This document shows, piece after piece, positions 15,299 to 25,043 of a DNA stretch of 64,000 bases. The position numbers and the translations under genes were made by a program. Under the pieces are notes generated by a model. It saw only the letters and a list, made by a program, of their open reading frames with translations. It made no database searches and was not told the DNA's origin. Numbering within the stretch: position 1 is the first letter of the stretch; each line of letters opens with the position of its first letter. The stretch is from Chitinophaga chungangae (GTDB lineage Bacteria; Bacteroidota; Bacteroidia; Chitinophagales; Chitinophagaceae): the NCBI RefSeq assembly GCF_017742215.1, contig NZ_JAGHKP010000002.1:466647-530646 (forward strand), read 5' to 3'.

Positions 15299-17398
15299 TT
15301 ATGACGCCCTGATGATCCGCAGCGGGTAAGGCGTTTCTTTGCTGAGATATTTGTCCATCACGGAATACAACCGGTCGAACTCTACGGGTTTGATCAGGTA
15401 TTCGTTCACGCCCGCGTCCAGCGCTTCTTTCTGCTGTTCACGGAATGCGTCCGCCGAAATCGCGATCACGGGAATGGGCCGCAGTTCGGGATCTTCGCGG
15501 AGGATGCGGATCACTTCGTTGCCAGTGAGTTTCGGCATATGCATGTCCATAATGATCAGATCGGGATGATGTTCGCGCGCCATGCGCAAGCCTTCTTCGC
15601 CATTGCCCGCCACCAGCAGATGAATGCCGAGATGCGAGAAAAACCGCTCCATGATCATCTGGTTGATCTCGCTGTCTTCCATCAGCAGCACGGTTCTGTC
15701 TGAAGGGAAAGACGCGTATTCCTTGCGGTCGTCTGGCTGTTCTTCTGCCGGCGCTGTTTCTGTTTTTGCTTTTGTTTCCAGCGGCAGCGTAACGGTAAAT
15801 GCCGCGCCCTGCCCCGGTTCGCTCCACACTTCAATGGTACCGCCCATCAGTTCTGTGATGCGGCGTGAAATGGTGAGCCCCAGGCCTGTGCCGCCGAATT
15901 GCTGGTGAATGGATTCATCGGCCTGTTCGTAGGGCTGGAAGATGAGTTTCTGTTTTTCTTTCGGGATGCCCACGCCTTCGTCTGCCACGCGGATGCACCA
16001 GTGCGCCGTTTCCTGCTGGTAAATATTGAGCGTTACTTTTTTGCCGGCCGGCGTGAATTTGAGCGCGTTGCCCAAAAGGTTGTTCAGAATTTGTGTGAGG
16101 TGCAGCTTGTCGCCCACCACTTCGCCCGGCAGTTTGTGATCTACCTGCAGCTGCAGCGCCACGCCTTTTACTTTAGATGCGTCCTGGTAAATGTTCACCA
16201 CGCTGCGCACCCATTCGCGCAACGCAAACGGTTCGGGATGCAGTTCATCGGTTTTGCCGGCTTCGATGCGCGCCAGCTCCAGCACGTTGTTGATGATCTC
16301 GAGCAGGTTGCGGCTGCTATTGTGGATATTGTCGATCAGGTGAACGATGGTACGGGGGATCTTGTTGCGGTTGGCCTGTTCGTTGAGCAGCAGGAAACTG
16401 ATGCCGATGATCGCGTTGAGCGGGTTGCGTATTTCGTGGCTGATCTCGCGGAGGAAGGCGGATTTTGCGGAATTGGCGTGCTGCGCTTCGTCGCGGGCGC
16501 GCATCAGGTCTTGTTTGAGCGATTCCAGCTCGGCCACGTAACCTTTTAACTGCTGGTCCTGGTCGCGCAGCTGTGCGTTGTTGTCCTTCAGGCTCAACAG
16601 CATGGATTCCAGCGCCATATTGCTTTTGCGAAGCTGCATGGTGCGGTTGCGCACTTCTGTTTCGAGCTTGGCGTTGTAATCTTCCAGTTTCGTATAGGCG
16701 ACGGCCAGTTCGGCTTCCGTGCTCATTACCAGCGCGTTTTTCTTTTTCAGCGAATCGTTCCTTTTATTGAGCCGCTTCACCAGCCCGCTGATATTGATCT
16801 GGTAAAAACTGATCACGATACCGTTCAACAGCAATACGATGGACATGATCAGCCAGCGGAACATGAAGGTCATGTCGCGGCTCATTTCCATCGGTTCTAT
16901 CACCATAAAATAATAATTTGTTTCCAGCAGCACAAGACAGGTGAGAATGAGCACCAGGCACATGAACTTCAGTTCTTTTTCCTGGGGAGAGCAAATGAGC
17001 AGCGGCACGCCGATAAGAAAAAGACCGAGGAAATGCACCTGCGTGCTTTCGCCGAAGGTGACGCCGTAATACAGCATCACCATGCAGAACACGAACATGA
17101 GGCCGAACTTGGCGGCGGAGTATCTTTTCCTGCGGTTGAGCAGTAAAATGGTAAGGAAGCCGCACACGAATCCCATCGCGGTATAAAGGATCGTATAGTC
17201 GCCGGAGAGAGCCGCGAGGGTCACGCCGCAGAAAGTGCATAACAGGGCGGTCAGGAAGCTGAACGAATTAACGACCATGATCTTTCTGCCATCGCCGTCT
17301 TTCATGTCCGCTGAAAGACCTGTTTTTTTGATAATGTTAAACCATTGGCTGATCATTTCACGCAATAATTGCCTGACAGAAGGTACGCATTTTTTCAC
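15299..17398 (-). CDS. Hybrid sensor histidine kinase/response regulator
   Basis: 699 residues: six or so membrane helices (about residues 42-200), a coiled-coil of about 100 residues (205-310), a HisKA domain with His321 (LREISHEIRNPLNA), HATPase_c (NLLGNALKFTPAG ... GVGIP ... GGTGLGLTISRRI), and a C-terminal receiver (about 570-690) with phospho-acceptor Asp in LIIMDMHMPKLTG and Lys in YLIKPVEF. There is no periplasmic domain, so it probably senses a membrane or cytoplasmic cue. No partner regulator is adjacent; phosphorelay through an Hpt protein elsewhere is expected. Confidence 0.92.
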   Translation of the reverse strand: MKKCVPSVRQLLREMISQWFNIIKKTGLSADMKDGDGRKIMVVNSFSFLTALLCTFCGVTLAALSGDYTILYTAMGFVCGFLTILLLNRRKRYSAAKFGLMFVFCMVMLYYGVTFGESTQVHFLGLFLIGVPLLICSPQEKELKFMCLVLILTCLVLLETNYYFMVIEPMEMSRDMTFMFRWLIMSIVLLLNGIVISFYQINISGLVKRLNKRNDSLKKKNALVMSTEAELAVAYTKLEDYNAKLETEVRNRTMQLRKSNMALESMLLSLKDNNAQLRDQDQQLKGYVAELESLKQDLMRARDEAQHANSAKSAFLREISHEIRNPLNAIIGISFLLLNEQANRNKIPRTIVHLIDNIHNSSRNLLEIINNVLELARIEAGKTDELHPEPFALREWVRSVVNIYQDASKVKGVALQLQVDHKLPGEVVGDKLHLTQILNNLLGNALKFTPAGKKVTLNIYQQETAHWCIRVADEGVGIPKEKQKLIFQPYEQADESIHQQFGGTGLGLTISRRITELMGGTIEVWSEPGQGAAFTVTLPLETKAKTETAPAEEQPDDRKEYASFPSDRTVLLMEDSEINQMIMERFFSHLGIHLLVAGNGEEGLRMAREHHPDLIIMDMHMPKLTGNEVIRILREDPELRPIPVIAISADAFREQQKEALDAGVNEYLIKPVEFDRLYSVMDKYLSKETPYPLRIIRAS

Positions 17399-17603
17399 AG
17401 TTGATCAACAATCCTTCCCAGGCGGTTTGATTGGTATTATACTGATTTTCAATAAACTAAAATATTTTATAATTCCCGGGCAGCTCACCTGGCAACAACC
17501 GGTTAACAAAATAGCTCCCGGAATTTTTGCTGTAAACCGATCTTGCCGGCTCCGGCTGAAATTAATAACATGGAACCGGAATAATTGTTAATGGGTAGTT
17601 AAT

Positions 17604-17693
17604 AAAAACGGGCCCGGGGAGAGCCCCAGACCCGATAAATACGCTCCATATTTGGCGCATAGAAGGCATTACCACTTGTAAGTCACCTCCCAT
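17604..17693 (-). ncRNA. Candidate small RNA or attenuated leader with own promoter and terminator
   Basis: On the minus strand TACCTTTG (17707-17700) is a perfect -7 element. About 70 nt later a stem CGGGTCTGGGG / CCCCGGGCCCG (17634-17624, 17619-17609) with a CTCT loop is followed by five U. The transcript contains GGGAGGUGA, a strong anti-SD complement unusual in this phylum. An open frame of about 42 codons runs through it, but it would be read across the terminator stem. It ends 206 nt before the hybrid kinase start, so it may be an independent sRNA or a premature-termination leader. Confidence 0.5.
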
Positions 17694-17863
17694 GCAGGCC
17701 AAAGGTAAAATGCGGCCTATGCCGGAAGTGTTAAAAACTTGTTATTGAAAAAATGTGCGGTCTTTCCCCGCAAAACTTTCCGCGTACGGGGTTTGTTTCT
17801 TAAATTGATGAAGGTCAGTTCCCGGTTATGACAGCCATCAGGACATGACACCGGCGGGCGGGC

Positions 17864-17871
17864 TAATTTTG
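17864..17871 (+). promoter_or_regulatory. TAATTTTG minus-7 promoter element for cydAB
   Basis: Matches TAnnTTTG, 19 bp before the cydA ATG, implying a short leader. Confidence 0.55.
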
Positions 17872-17890
17872 CGTTTATAAACTCCAGTAT

Positions 17891-19288
17891 ATGCCCTCCG
17901 TAGAAATACTTTCCCGCATACAGTTCGCCTTCACCATCGCCTTTCACTATATCTATCCCCCGCTCAGCATTGGCCTCGGCGTATGCCTCGTGATCATGGA
18001 AGGCATGTACCTGCGCACGGGCAACAAGATGTACGAAGACATCACCCGTTTCTGGATCAAGATCTTCGCCCTCATTTTCGGTATCGGCGTGGCAACGGGC
18101 ATCGTGATGGAATTTGAGTTCGGCACCAATTGGGCCACCTATTCCCGCTACGTTGGCGATGTGTTCGGCAGCGCGCTTGCCGCGGAAGGTATTTTCGCAT
18201 TCGCGCTGGAATCGGGTTTTCTCGGCATTCTTATTTTCGGCTGGAACCGCGTAAGCAAAGGCGTTCATTTCTTTTCGACCGTCATGGTGGCCCTGGGCTC
18301 CATCTTCTCCGCCATCTGGATCGTAGTGGCCAACAGCTGGCAGCAAACGCCCACCGGCTACGTTATCGAAGGCGAAGGGCTGGAAGCGCGCGCCGTGATC
18401 ACGGATTTCTGGGAAATGGTGTTTAATCCCTCTTCGGTAGACCGTTTGTCGCATGTATTGATCGGCGCTTTCCTCGCCGGTTCTTTCCTGGTGATGAGCG
18501 TGGCCGCCTGGTACATTCTTAAGAACAGGTTCGTGACCGCCGCCAAAGCGATGTTCCGGGTAGGACTGGCCGTAGCGGCTGTGAGTGCACTGCTGCAGCT
18601 TTTCACGGGGCACCGCTCCGCGGAATACGTGAGCGAATACCAACCCGCCAAACTCGCGGCCATGGAAGGCCACTTCGACAGCTCGGCCGTGGCGGACATG
18701 TACATCGTGGGCTGGGTAGACAAACAAACTGGTAAAACAGCGGGCATCCGCATCCCGGGCGGGCTTTCGTTTCTTACCCACGGCAGTTTCAACGCGCCCG
18801 TTACCGGGCTGAACGCTTTCCCGGAAAACGAGCGGCCCGGGGCGGTCAACTTCGTATTCCAAACCTACCACCTGATGGTGGCCATCGGCGTTACCCTCAT
18901 CGGGCTTACGCTGCTGGCGCTGTTCCTGCTGTGGAAGAAAAAACTGTTCGACCAGCGTTGGCTCATGAGCATTTTCGTGTGGGCGGTGTTGTTGCCCCAG
19001 ATTGCCAACCAGGTAGGCTGGTATGCGGCGGAAGTGGGTCGTCAGCCCTGGGTGGTGTACGGCTTGCTGCGCACGTCCGACGCGCTTAGTAAAGACGTGA
19101 AGGCCAACCAGGTAGTGTTTTCGCTGGTGCTGTTCACCCTGGTGTACACGCTTCTTTTTGTCCTGTTCCTTTATTTGCTGAACAAAAAGATCCAGCACGG
19201 GCCGGCGCTTACGCTGAACGAAGAAGAAGAAAGCGACGAATTTTCAAAACGTAATATCAAACAGCTGCAGGCGCCTGAACAGTCCTGA
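17891..19288 (+). CDS. cydA: Cytochrome bd quinol oxidase subunit I
   Basis: 465 residues. Haem-binding and proton-path residues align with the E. coli enzyme: His19 (b595/d site), His188 (b558 site), Glu99 and Glu107, and the GRQPW motif late in the protein. At 465 residues it is shorter than E. coli CydA (522), consistent with a short Q-loop. The complex oxidises quinol and reduces oxygen to water with high affinity, without proton pumping. It is followed by cydB after 15 bp. No cydX or cydDC is in the window. Confidence 0.97.
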   Translation: MPSVEILSRIQFAFTIAFHYIYPPLSIGLGVCLVIMEGMYLRTGNKMYEDITRFWIKIFALIFGIGVATGIVMEFEFGTNWATYSRYVGDVFGSALAAEGIFAFALESGFLGILIFGWNRVSKGVHFFSTVMVALGSIFSAIWIVVANSWQQTPTGYVIEGEGLEARAVITDFWEMVFNPSSVDRLSHVLIGAFLAGSFLVMSVAAWYILKNRFVTAAKAMFRVGLAVAAVSALLQLFTGHRSAEYVSEYQPAKLAAMEGHFDSSAVADMYIVGWVDKQTGKTAGIRIPGGLSFLTHGSFNAPVTGLNAFPENERPGAVNFVFQTYHLMVAIGVTLIGLTLLALFLLWKKKLFDQRWLMSIFVWAVLLPQIANQVGWYAAEVGRQPWVVYGLLRTSDALSKDVKANQVVFSLVLFTLVYTLLFVLFLYLLNKKIQHGPALTLNEEEESDEFSKRNIKQLQAPEQS

Positions 19289-19303
19289 TAAAACACACAA
19301 ACA

Positions 19304-20338
19304 ATGGAAACAATTCTCGGATTAGACCTTCCTACTTTATGGTTCCTCGTGATCGGCGGGCTGATCACCGGCTACGGCGTGCTCGACGGGTTCGACCTTG
19401 GCGCGGGAAGCCTTCACCTCTTCTTCAACAAGGAAGAAAGCCGGCGTATCGCGCTCAACGCCATCGGGCCGGTGTGGGACGGCAACGAAGTATGGCTCGT
19501 GATCGCGGGAGGCGCGCTGTTCGCGGGTTTCCCACTGGTATATGGCACCATCCTGTCCACCTTCTACATTCCTTTTATGCTGTTTCTCGTGGCGCTCATC
19601 TTCCGCGCCATTTCGATAGAATTCCGGAGCAAAGAGCCGATGGCCTGGTGGCGCAAACTGTGGGACGTGAGCTACATGGCTTCCAGCACCCTTATCACCC
19701 TGCTGCTCGGGCTGGTGCTGGGCAATCTCATTCACGGCATACCCATCAATGAAAAACACGAGTTCACAGGCGATCTCTTCACTTTTTTCAACCCCTATTC
19801 CATCCTTATCTCCTTCACCACCCTTTCGCTGTTCATGCTGCATGGCGCGATTTATCTTGTGATGAAGACCGAAAACCGTTTGTATGCGAAGCTCACCGTG
19901 CTGGTGAACAACTGCAGCAAGTTTTTCATCCTTTGTTTTATTCTCTCCAGCATGTCTACCCTTATTTACATCCCGCACATGACGGACGAGTTCAAACGAA
20001 ACCCCTGGCTGTTTGCCCTGCCGCTGCTGGCGGTGCTTACGGTATTGAATATCAAAAGGAACATCGACGGGCGCAAATATTTCACGGCCTTCATCTTTTC
20101 AAGCTGCATCACGGCCATCCTCCTCATCCTGTTCGCCATCGGGCTGTACCCGAACATCGTCATTTCCACGACGGACCCGGCTTACAGCATCAGCATCTAT
20201 AAAGCCGCATCCTCCGCCAAATCGTTGAAGATCATGCTGTTGATGGCTGCTATCGGTACGCCGCTCGTGCTTTCCTATACCATATTCGTATTTTGGACGT
20301 TCAGGGGAAAAGTGAAGCTGAATGAAATGAGTTATTAG
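19304..20338 (+). CDS. cydB: Cytochrome bd quinol oxidase subunit II
   Basis: 344 residues, eight predicted membrane helices, with the characteristic N-terminal YGVLDGFDLGAG and GPVWDGNEVWLV motifs. It forms the heterodimer with CydA and completes the oxidase. Co-transcribed with cydA (15-bp gap). The end of the operon is marked by the hairpin at 20368-20395. Confidence 0.97.
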   Translation: METILGLDLPTLWFLVIGGLITGYGVLDGFDLGAGSLHLFFNKEESRRIALNAIGPVWDGNEVWLVIAGGALFAGFPLVYGTILSTFYIPFMLFLVALIFRAISIEFRSKEPMAWWRKLWDVSYMASSTLITLLLGLVLGNLIHGIPINEKHEFTGDLFTFFNPYSILISFTTLSLFMLHGAIYLVMKTENRLYAKLTVLVNNCSKFFILCFILSSMSTLIYIPHMTDEFKRNPWLFALPLLAVLTVLNIKRNIDGRKYFTAFIFSSCITAILLILFAIGLYPNIVISTTDPAYSISIYKAASSAKSLKIMLLMAAIGTPLVLSYTIFVFWTFRGKVKLNEMSY

Positions 20339-20360
20339 GTTAACTGATTGATAAAGAGGC

Positions 20361-20400
20361 AAAAAAGAAGCCCCGGCAAGGAATTGCCAGGGCTTTACCA
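20361..20400. terminator. Terminator hairpin after cydB, U-rich mainly on the minus strand
   Basis: Stem AAGCCC-c-GGCA / TGCC-a-GGGCTT (20368-20378, 20385-20395). On the plus strand only TTT follows; on the minus strand it is followed by CTTTTTT. It therefore ends cydAB but is better built for a minus-strand transcript, for which no gene lies upstream. The rest of 20401-20619 has no clear feature except TAAATTTA at 20608-20615, a near -7 match for the next gene. Confidence 0.65.
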
Positions 20401-20619
20401 TTTAACCTAACTATATGCTGTAACAGCAACTAGTATTGTAAAAATATCTTTAGTTGTGTCTTTCGAATAGTTAGACGTCCTTATTTTCTAAAACATGTGC
20501 GTTGAAACACGTTTTTTTCGGAGGTCATATTATTTGACCATTTAAACGGCAAATGGTTTAAATACGTCAAAAAGATTTCCGGGGTTTCCCTTGAAAAGGG
20601 GAAAATGTAAATTTACCGT

Positions 20620-21579
20620 ATGAACCGCATCGACCGTTTAACCGCCATACTTGTACAGCTCCAGGGGAAAAAGATCGTCAAGGCCCAGGAAATAGCCGAC
20701 CGTTACAACCTGAGCCTCCGTACCGTGTACCGCGACGTAAAAGCCCTCATGGAAGCCGGGGTGCCCATCGGTTCCGAAGCCGGTACGGGGTACTATATCG
20801 TTGACGGGTACCATCTTCCCCCCGTTATGTTCAACCGCAGCGAAGCCGCCGCCCTGCTTACCGGTGAAAAACTGATGGAAAAACACAGCGACCGCTCCAA
20901 TCAACAGCAGTTCAGCAACGCCATGCAAAAGATCAGGGCGGTGCTGCGCGGCAGCGACAAGGATTTCCTCGAATCGCTGGACGATAACATAGCCGTGTTG
21001 CGTAGCCCGCGCGTGTCTACAGACGAACAGTTCCCCAACCGTTTCCTGACGGATATCCAGGACGGCGTTGCGCGGCAGCGCGTGTTGTCTATGGAATATT
21101 ATTCCTTCCACAGCGACTCCGTGAGCCGCCGCGAGATCGAGCCCATCGGCATTTTCCATATGAACAGCAGCTGGCATCTCATCGGGTATTGCAGGCTGAG
21201 GAACGATTACCGCGATTTCAGGGCGGACCGTATCAAAAACCTTCATCTTACCGACCAAAGTTTCGATAAAAGCAAACGGATGAGCCTGCAGGAATACATT
21301 GCGCAGGAGTTCCGGGCGGAGACAGACAAACCTTCGCTGGTGAAGATCCGTTTTTCGCACGATACCGTTCGTTACATCCGCGAGCAGAAATATTATTACG
21401 GCGTGGTGCTGGAAAAAAACGAGCCGGAGCACGTGGAAATGCATTTTATGAACAACCATCTCCACTATTTCGCGCGCTGGCTGCTGATGCTGGGCACGGG
21501 CGCCACCATCGTGGAGCCGCTGGAGCTGAAAGAAATGGTGCGTGAGCAGATCGTTGCGCTGGACCGGCATCACTCCTGA
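20620..21579 (+). CDS. YafY-type transcriptional regulator (HTH_11 plus WYL domain)
   Basis: 319 residues. N-terminal winged helix (LTAILVQLQGKKIVKAQEIA, then DRYNLSLRTVYRDVKALMEAG) and a C-terminal WYL domain of roughly residues 140-220 (IEPIGIFHMNSSWHLIGYCR) thought to bind ligands such as nucleic acids or small molecules. A GyrI-like protein gene follows 49 bp downstream on the same strand, a common companion to this regulator type. The pair probably responds to a small molecule; which one is unknown. Confidence 0.88.
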   Translation: MNRIDRLTAILVQLQGKKIVKAQEIADRYNLSLRTVYRDVKALMEAGVPIGSEAGTGYYIVDGYHLPPVMFNRSEAAALLTGEKLMEKHSDRSNQQQFSNAMQKIRAVLRGSDKDFLESLDDNIAVLRSPRVSTDEQFPNRFLTDIQDGVARQRVLSMEYYSFHSDSVSRREIEPIGIFHMNSSWHLIGYCRLRNDYRDFRADRIKNLHLTDQSFDKSKRMSLQEYIAQEFRAETDKPSLVKIRFSHDTVRYIREQKYYYGVVLEKNEPEHVEMHFMNNHLHYFARWLLMLGTGATIVEPLELKEMVREQIVALDRHHS

Positions 21580-21628
21580 CATAAGGCTGTCACTCCCCAT
21601 GGTTTTCTTTGCATAAACTTCACGGCTT

Positions 21629-22237
21629 ATGCAAAAAACTGACCTTTCCAAAGAACAGAAACAATACTACCGCGCCAAAACCTCCCCTGAACTGGTGGCC
21701 ATTGCCGCGGCGAACTTCATTACCGTAGAAGGCTCCGGCGATCCGGACAGCAGCGGGTTCCACGCGAAAACCAAAGCGTTGTACGCCACGGCTTACAACA
21801 TCAAAAAGATCAACAAGCTGCAGAACCAGGATTTTAGGGTCGCTCCGCTGGAAGGTTTCTGGTGGACGGAAGCGGGCGAGCCCGTGGGAGAGCGGCCCCG
21901 CGACGAATGGCATTGGAAGCTGCAGATCCAGCTGCCGGCCTTTGTAGTAAAGAACGATTTCAAACAGGCAGCCGCGTTAGCCGGCAATAAAAATCTCCGG
22001 TATCTCGGCGAACTGCAGTGGGAAACGCAGTCCCCTTCGCTGGCCGTGCAGGTCCTTCATACCGGCTCGTACAAAGACGAAACGGCCTCCGTCAAAAAAC
22101 TCCGCGATTACATCGAACAACATCATCTCGAAATAACCGGCGCGCATCATGAGATCTATCTCAGCGACCCGAATAAGACGGCGCCGGAAAAGCTGAACAC
22201 TATTTTACGGCTGGAAGTGAAGTCCGCAAAGATCTGA
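21629..22237 (+). CDS. GyrI-like small-molecule-binding domain protein
   Basis: 202 residues, cytosolic, with the FWWTEAGEPVGERPRDEWHW segment and C-terminal YEIYL-type motif (HHEIYLSDPNKTAPEKLNTI) of the GyrI-like (PF06445) family in Bacteroidota. These are SHS2-fold drug-binding or hydrolase-like domains without a DNA-binding part. Following a WYL regulator, it may sense or sequester the same ligand (inference). Confidence 0.85.
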   Translation: MQKTDLSKEQKQYYRAKTSPELVAIAAANFITVEGSGDPDSSGFHAKTKALYATAYNIKKINKLQNQDFRVAPLEGFWWTEAGEPVGERPRDEWHWKLQIQLPAFVVKNDFKQAAALAGNKNLRYLGELQWETQSPSLAVQVLHTGSYKDETASVKKLRDYIEQHHLEITGAHHEIYLSDPNKTAPEKLNTILRLEVKSAKI

Positions 22238-22269
22238 AACATTCGCGGCGGCATGTGGCATTGCTGAGA

Positions 22270-23037
22270 TTATTTATCATCACCACCGATACCGAGCAGT
22301 TCGATGGCCTGGGAGGCGGCGATCTGGCTGGCGTCTTTTTTATTGAAGGCTTTGCCGGTGCAGATCAGTTCGCCGTTGAGCATGGCGCCTACGGTGAAAA
22401 TGCGGCGGCCGTTGTCCATTTGTTCTTCGATCAGTTCAAACTCCAGCGTTTTGCCGTTTTTGTTGGCCCAGCCGTAGAGTTTGTTTTTGTGGTTCATTTC
22501 CACAGTTTCGAGGGCTTCGAGGTCGATGTACGGAACGAGGATGCGTTTGTGGACGAACTGTTTGGTTTTGTTGTACCCGCGGTCCAGGTACACGGCGCCC
22601 ACGAGCGCTTCGAGGGTATTGCCGAAGATCTGGCTGATCTTGAGGAAGGAGTTGTATTTGTCGTAGATGGTGAGCTTTCGCAGGCCCATTTTGATGGCGA
22701 TATCGTTGAGCTGCTGTCGGTTCACGATCTTCGAGCGCATTTCGGTGAGATAACCTTCCGTTTTGTAGGGGTATTTTTTGAAGAGATAGTCGCCGATAAT
22801 AGCTCCCAGGATAGCATCACCGAGGTATTCCAGTCGCTCGTTGCTTTCGAGGAATTTCTCTTTGCTGGAGCGGTGGCTGAGGGCTACCTCGTACAAGGAC
22901 AGGTTACCCGGGTGGAACCCGAGTAAATTATAGAGGTCTTTGTACAGGCGCTTTTTCCCGTAGATGATCTTATGTAAGAAACCTGGAAGTATTTTCACAC
23001 AGTCAAGGAACAAATGTTTTGAAAATAACAGAGGCAT
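22270..23037 (-). CDS. rnc: Ribonuclease III
   Basis: 255 residues. The RNase III signature NERLEYLGDAILG with catalytic Glu/Asp is at about residues 66-78, the second acidic cluster EALVGAVYLDRG further on, and a C-terminal double-stranded RNA-binding domain (KKDASQIAASQAIELL). It processes rRNA precursors and structured mRNAs. It is the last gene of acpP-fabF-rnc and its start overlaps fabF by 35 bp, indicating translational coupling, an arrangement often seen in Bacteroidota. Confidence 0.96.
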   Translation of the reverse strand: MPLLFSKHLFLDCVKILPGFLHKIIYGKKRLYKDLYNLLGFHPGNLSLYEVALSHRSSKEKFLESNERLEYLGDAILGAIIGDYLFKKYPYKTEGYLTEMRSKIVNRQQLNDIAIKMGLRKLTIYDKYNSFLKISQIFGNTLEALVGAVYLDRGYNKTKQFVHKRILVPYIDLEALETVEMNHKNKLYGWANKNGKTLEFELIEEQMDNGRRIFTVGAMLNGELICTGKAFNKKDASQIAASQAIELLGIGGDDK

Positions 23038-24256
23038 TGTGCCCGCCGAACCCGAAGGTATTGCTGAGGGCTGCCCTTACTTGTCTTTTTTGTGCTACGT
23101 TAAAGGTAAAGTTCAACCTGGCGTCCAGCTGGGGATCGTCTGTGAAGTGGTTGATGGTGGGGGGCACAAGGCCTTCCAAAATGCTTTTGATAATGGTAAT
23201 GCTCTCCACAGCACCGGCCGCTCCGAGCAGATGCCCGGTCATGGATTTGGTGGAGCTGATATTCAGTTGATAGGCAGCTTCACCGAATACTTGCTGGATG
23301 GCCTTCACCTCCGCGATGTCGCCAAGGGGGGTGGAGGTTCCGTGAACGTTGATATAGTCTATGTCTTCCGGTTGGAGGTTGGCATCTTTCAGGGCTGCTT
23401 TCATTACGTTCAGCGCGCCCAGCCCCTCGGGGTGGGGTGCGGTGATGTGATGTGCGTCTGCTGTAGCGCCGCCTCCGGCAAGCTCGACATAGATTTTTGC
23501 GCCGCGGGCCATGGCATGTTCATAACTTTCCAGCACCAGGGCGCCGGCGCCCTCTCCCATTACGAACCCGTCGCGGTCCAGGTCGAACGGCCTGGATGCG
23601 GTTTTTGGATCGTCGTTGCGTTCGCTCAATGCTTTCATGGCATTAAACCCGCCCACACAAGGTTCGTTGATGATATTTTCCGACCCGCCGGTAATGATCA
23701 TGTCCGCCTTACCGTAGCGGATCGTGTACATGGCTTCAAGAATGGCGTTGGTTGCGGAGGCGCAGGCCGATACAACCGAAAAGTTAGGGCCTCTGAAACC
23801 ATGCCGCATGGATATATGCCCTGCGGCTATATCCAGGATAAGACGGGTGATCAGGAAAGGGCTGAAGCGGGGCGTACCGTCTCCCGCATGAAATTCCTTT
23901 AACTCGTTCGTGAAGTTGATCATCCCACCAACACCGGTCCCCCAGATCACGCCTACCCTGTCCACATCCACGGAATTCCGGTCAACTTTGGCGTCTGCCA
24001 CTGCCTGGTCGGCCGCAATTACCGCTGTTTGGGTGAAAGGGTCCATTTTGCGCGCGTCTTTCTTGTCCATATACTGGGCAGGATCGAAATCTTTCAGTTC
24101 GCAGGCAAAACGGGTCTTGAACTTGGAGGCATCAAACTGCTTGATAAAATCAGCGCCGGATACACCGTTCGCCAATCCCTGCCAGAAGGCATCAACGGAA
24201 TTGCCGAGCGGTGTCAGCGCGCCTAAACCTGTAACGACTACTCGTCTTGGTTGCAT
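23003..24256 (-). CDS. fabF: 3-oxoacyl-ACP synthase II
   Basis: 417 residues, opening MQPRRVVVTGLGALTPLG. The active-site nucleophile is Cys165 in VVSACASATN, with the two catalytic His in NVHGTSTPLGD and MTGHLLGAAGAVE. It condenses malonyl-ACP with acyl-ACP during fatty acid elongation. It lies 22 bp after acpP, its carrier protein, and overlaps rnc. Confidence 0.97.
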   Translation of the reverse strand: MQPRRVVVTGLGALTPLGNSVDAFWQGLANGVSGADFIKQFDASKFKTRFACELKDFDPAQYMDKKDARKMDPFTQTAVIAADQAVADAKVDRNSVDVDRVGVIWGTGVGGMINFTNELKEFHAGDGTPRFSPFLITRLILDIAAGHISMRHGFRGPNFSVVSACASATNAILEAMYTIRYGKADMIITGGSENIINEPCVGGFNAMKALSERNDDPKTASRPFDLDRDGFVMGEGAGALVLESYEHAMARGAKIYVELAGGGATADAHHITAPHPEGLGALNVMKAALKDANLQPEDIDYINVHGTSTPLGDIAEVKAIQQVFGEAAYQLNISSTKSMTGHLLGAAGAVESITIIKSILEGLVPPTINHFTDDPQLDARLNFTFNVAQKRQVRAALSNTFGFGGHNASVIFKTFVP

Positions 24257-24278
24257 TAAAACAGTTCTGATTGTTGGA

Positions 24279-24515
24279 TTATTTTACGTGTTCTTCCAGG
24301 TAAGCTACTGCCTGGCCAACAGTGGTGATTGTTTCTGCTTGTTCGTCAGGAATGGAGATGTTGAATTCTTTTTCGAATTCCATGATCAGTTCTACCGTAT
24401 CCAAAGAGTCAGCGCCTAAGTCGTTGGTGAAGCTGGCTTCAGGAGTTACCTCGGCCTCGTCAACGCCTAATTTGTCAATAATGATCTTTTTAACTCTTGA
24501 TGCAATGTCTGACAT
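24279..24515 (-). CDS. acpP: Acyl carrier protein
   Basis: 78 residues from the ATG at 24515; the extra in-frame codons upstream are rejected because the promoter element is there. The phosphopantetheine site is Ser37 in [14 protein letters not shown]. Highly acidic, as usual. Carries growing acyl chains for FabF and the rest of fatty-acid and lipid synthesis. First gene of the operon. Confidence 0.97.
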   Translation of the reverse strand: MSDIASRVKKIIIDKLGVDEAEVTPEASFTNDLGADSLDTVELIMEFEKEFNISIPDEQAETITTVGQAVAYLEEHVK

Positions 24516-24548
24516 AATTTTAAGTGTTTTTGGTTTAAAACTTGACTG

Positions 24549-24556
24549 CAAAAATA
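24549..24556 (-). promoter_or_regulatory. TATTTTTG minus-7 promoter element for acpP-fabF-rnc
   Basis: On the minus strand TATTTTTG matches TAnnTTTG, 34 bp before the acpP ATG. Confidence 0.55.
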
Positions 24557-25043
24557 TAATTTTTATTCAATTGCCAAGGATATCGCGCAATTTTAACCCA
24601 GAATTTCCATTTTACGAACACCGCCAACTACCTTGAAATCCCTGCATTTACAAGCCCTTCGCAGGTTCCGGCCGATTCCATATGTACGAAATTGCTCATG
24701 TCTTTTTACGTTTTAGCACACTTTTATCCCTTCTTTCAGCTCCTTTCTTCCCCCCGCACACCATTATATATAATACATTCCTCCCCCATCCCCCCTCACC
24801 CGCTCCCCGCATGCCATTTATGTGTTATGACATATAAGTTGACCATTCAACCTTTTATACCGCCACTTAACCATATTTAAAACCGGATCGCCGAAGGCTT
24901 AACGTCCAACTATTATATTTGTCCGGTTATGAAATCCCGTAACTTGCAGCAGGGGCTCACCAGAACATATTTTAACCCGGACAGGCAAGGTATCTGAACG
25001 TCGTAAACCAGCAACAGTAAAACATATTATACTCATTTGAAAC
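24557..25043. other. Intergenic region between acpP and the RND operon
   Basis: Divergent region without a credible gene. From about 24731 to 24815 the plus strand is strongly pyrimidine-rich with several C-runs. A possible 62-codon frame here (24692-24880) is low-complexity and rejected. The only recognisable element is the promoter at 24914-24921, leaving a leader of about 115 nt before the efflux operon. Confidence 0.5.
24914..24921 (+). promoter_or_regulatory. TATATTTG minus-7 element for the efflux operon
   Basis: Matches TAnnTTTG; the adaptor gene starts about 120 bp downstream, so the leader is long for this genome. No operator palindrome or adjacent regulator gene was noticed. Confidence 0.5.

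Larger units (their letters stand above)
17399..17890. other. Intergenic region between the hybrid kinase and cydA
   Basis: 492 bp without a protein gene. It contains the candidate small RNA (17604-17693, minus), its promoter element (17700-17707), and the cydA promoter element (17864-17871). Between 17399 and 17600, the 5' leader side of the kinase gene, I see nothing recognisable. Confidence 0.5.

Noticed and set aside
24692..24880. 62-codon plus-strand frame between acpP and the RND operon
   Set aside because: Low-complexity Pro/Leu/His-rich translation from a pyrimidine-rich tract; no promoter or homologous features.
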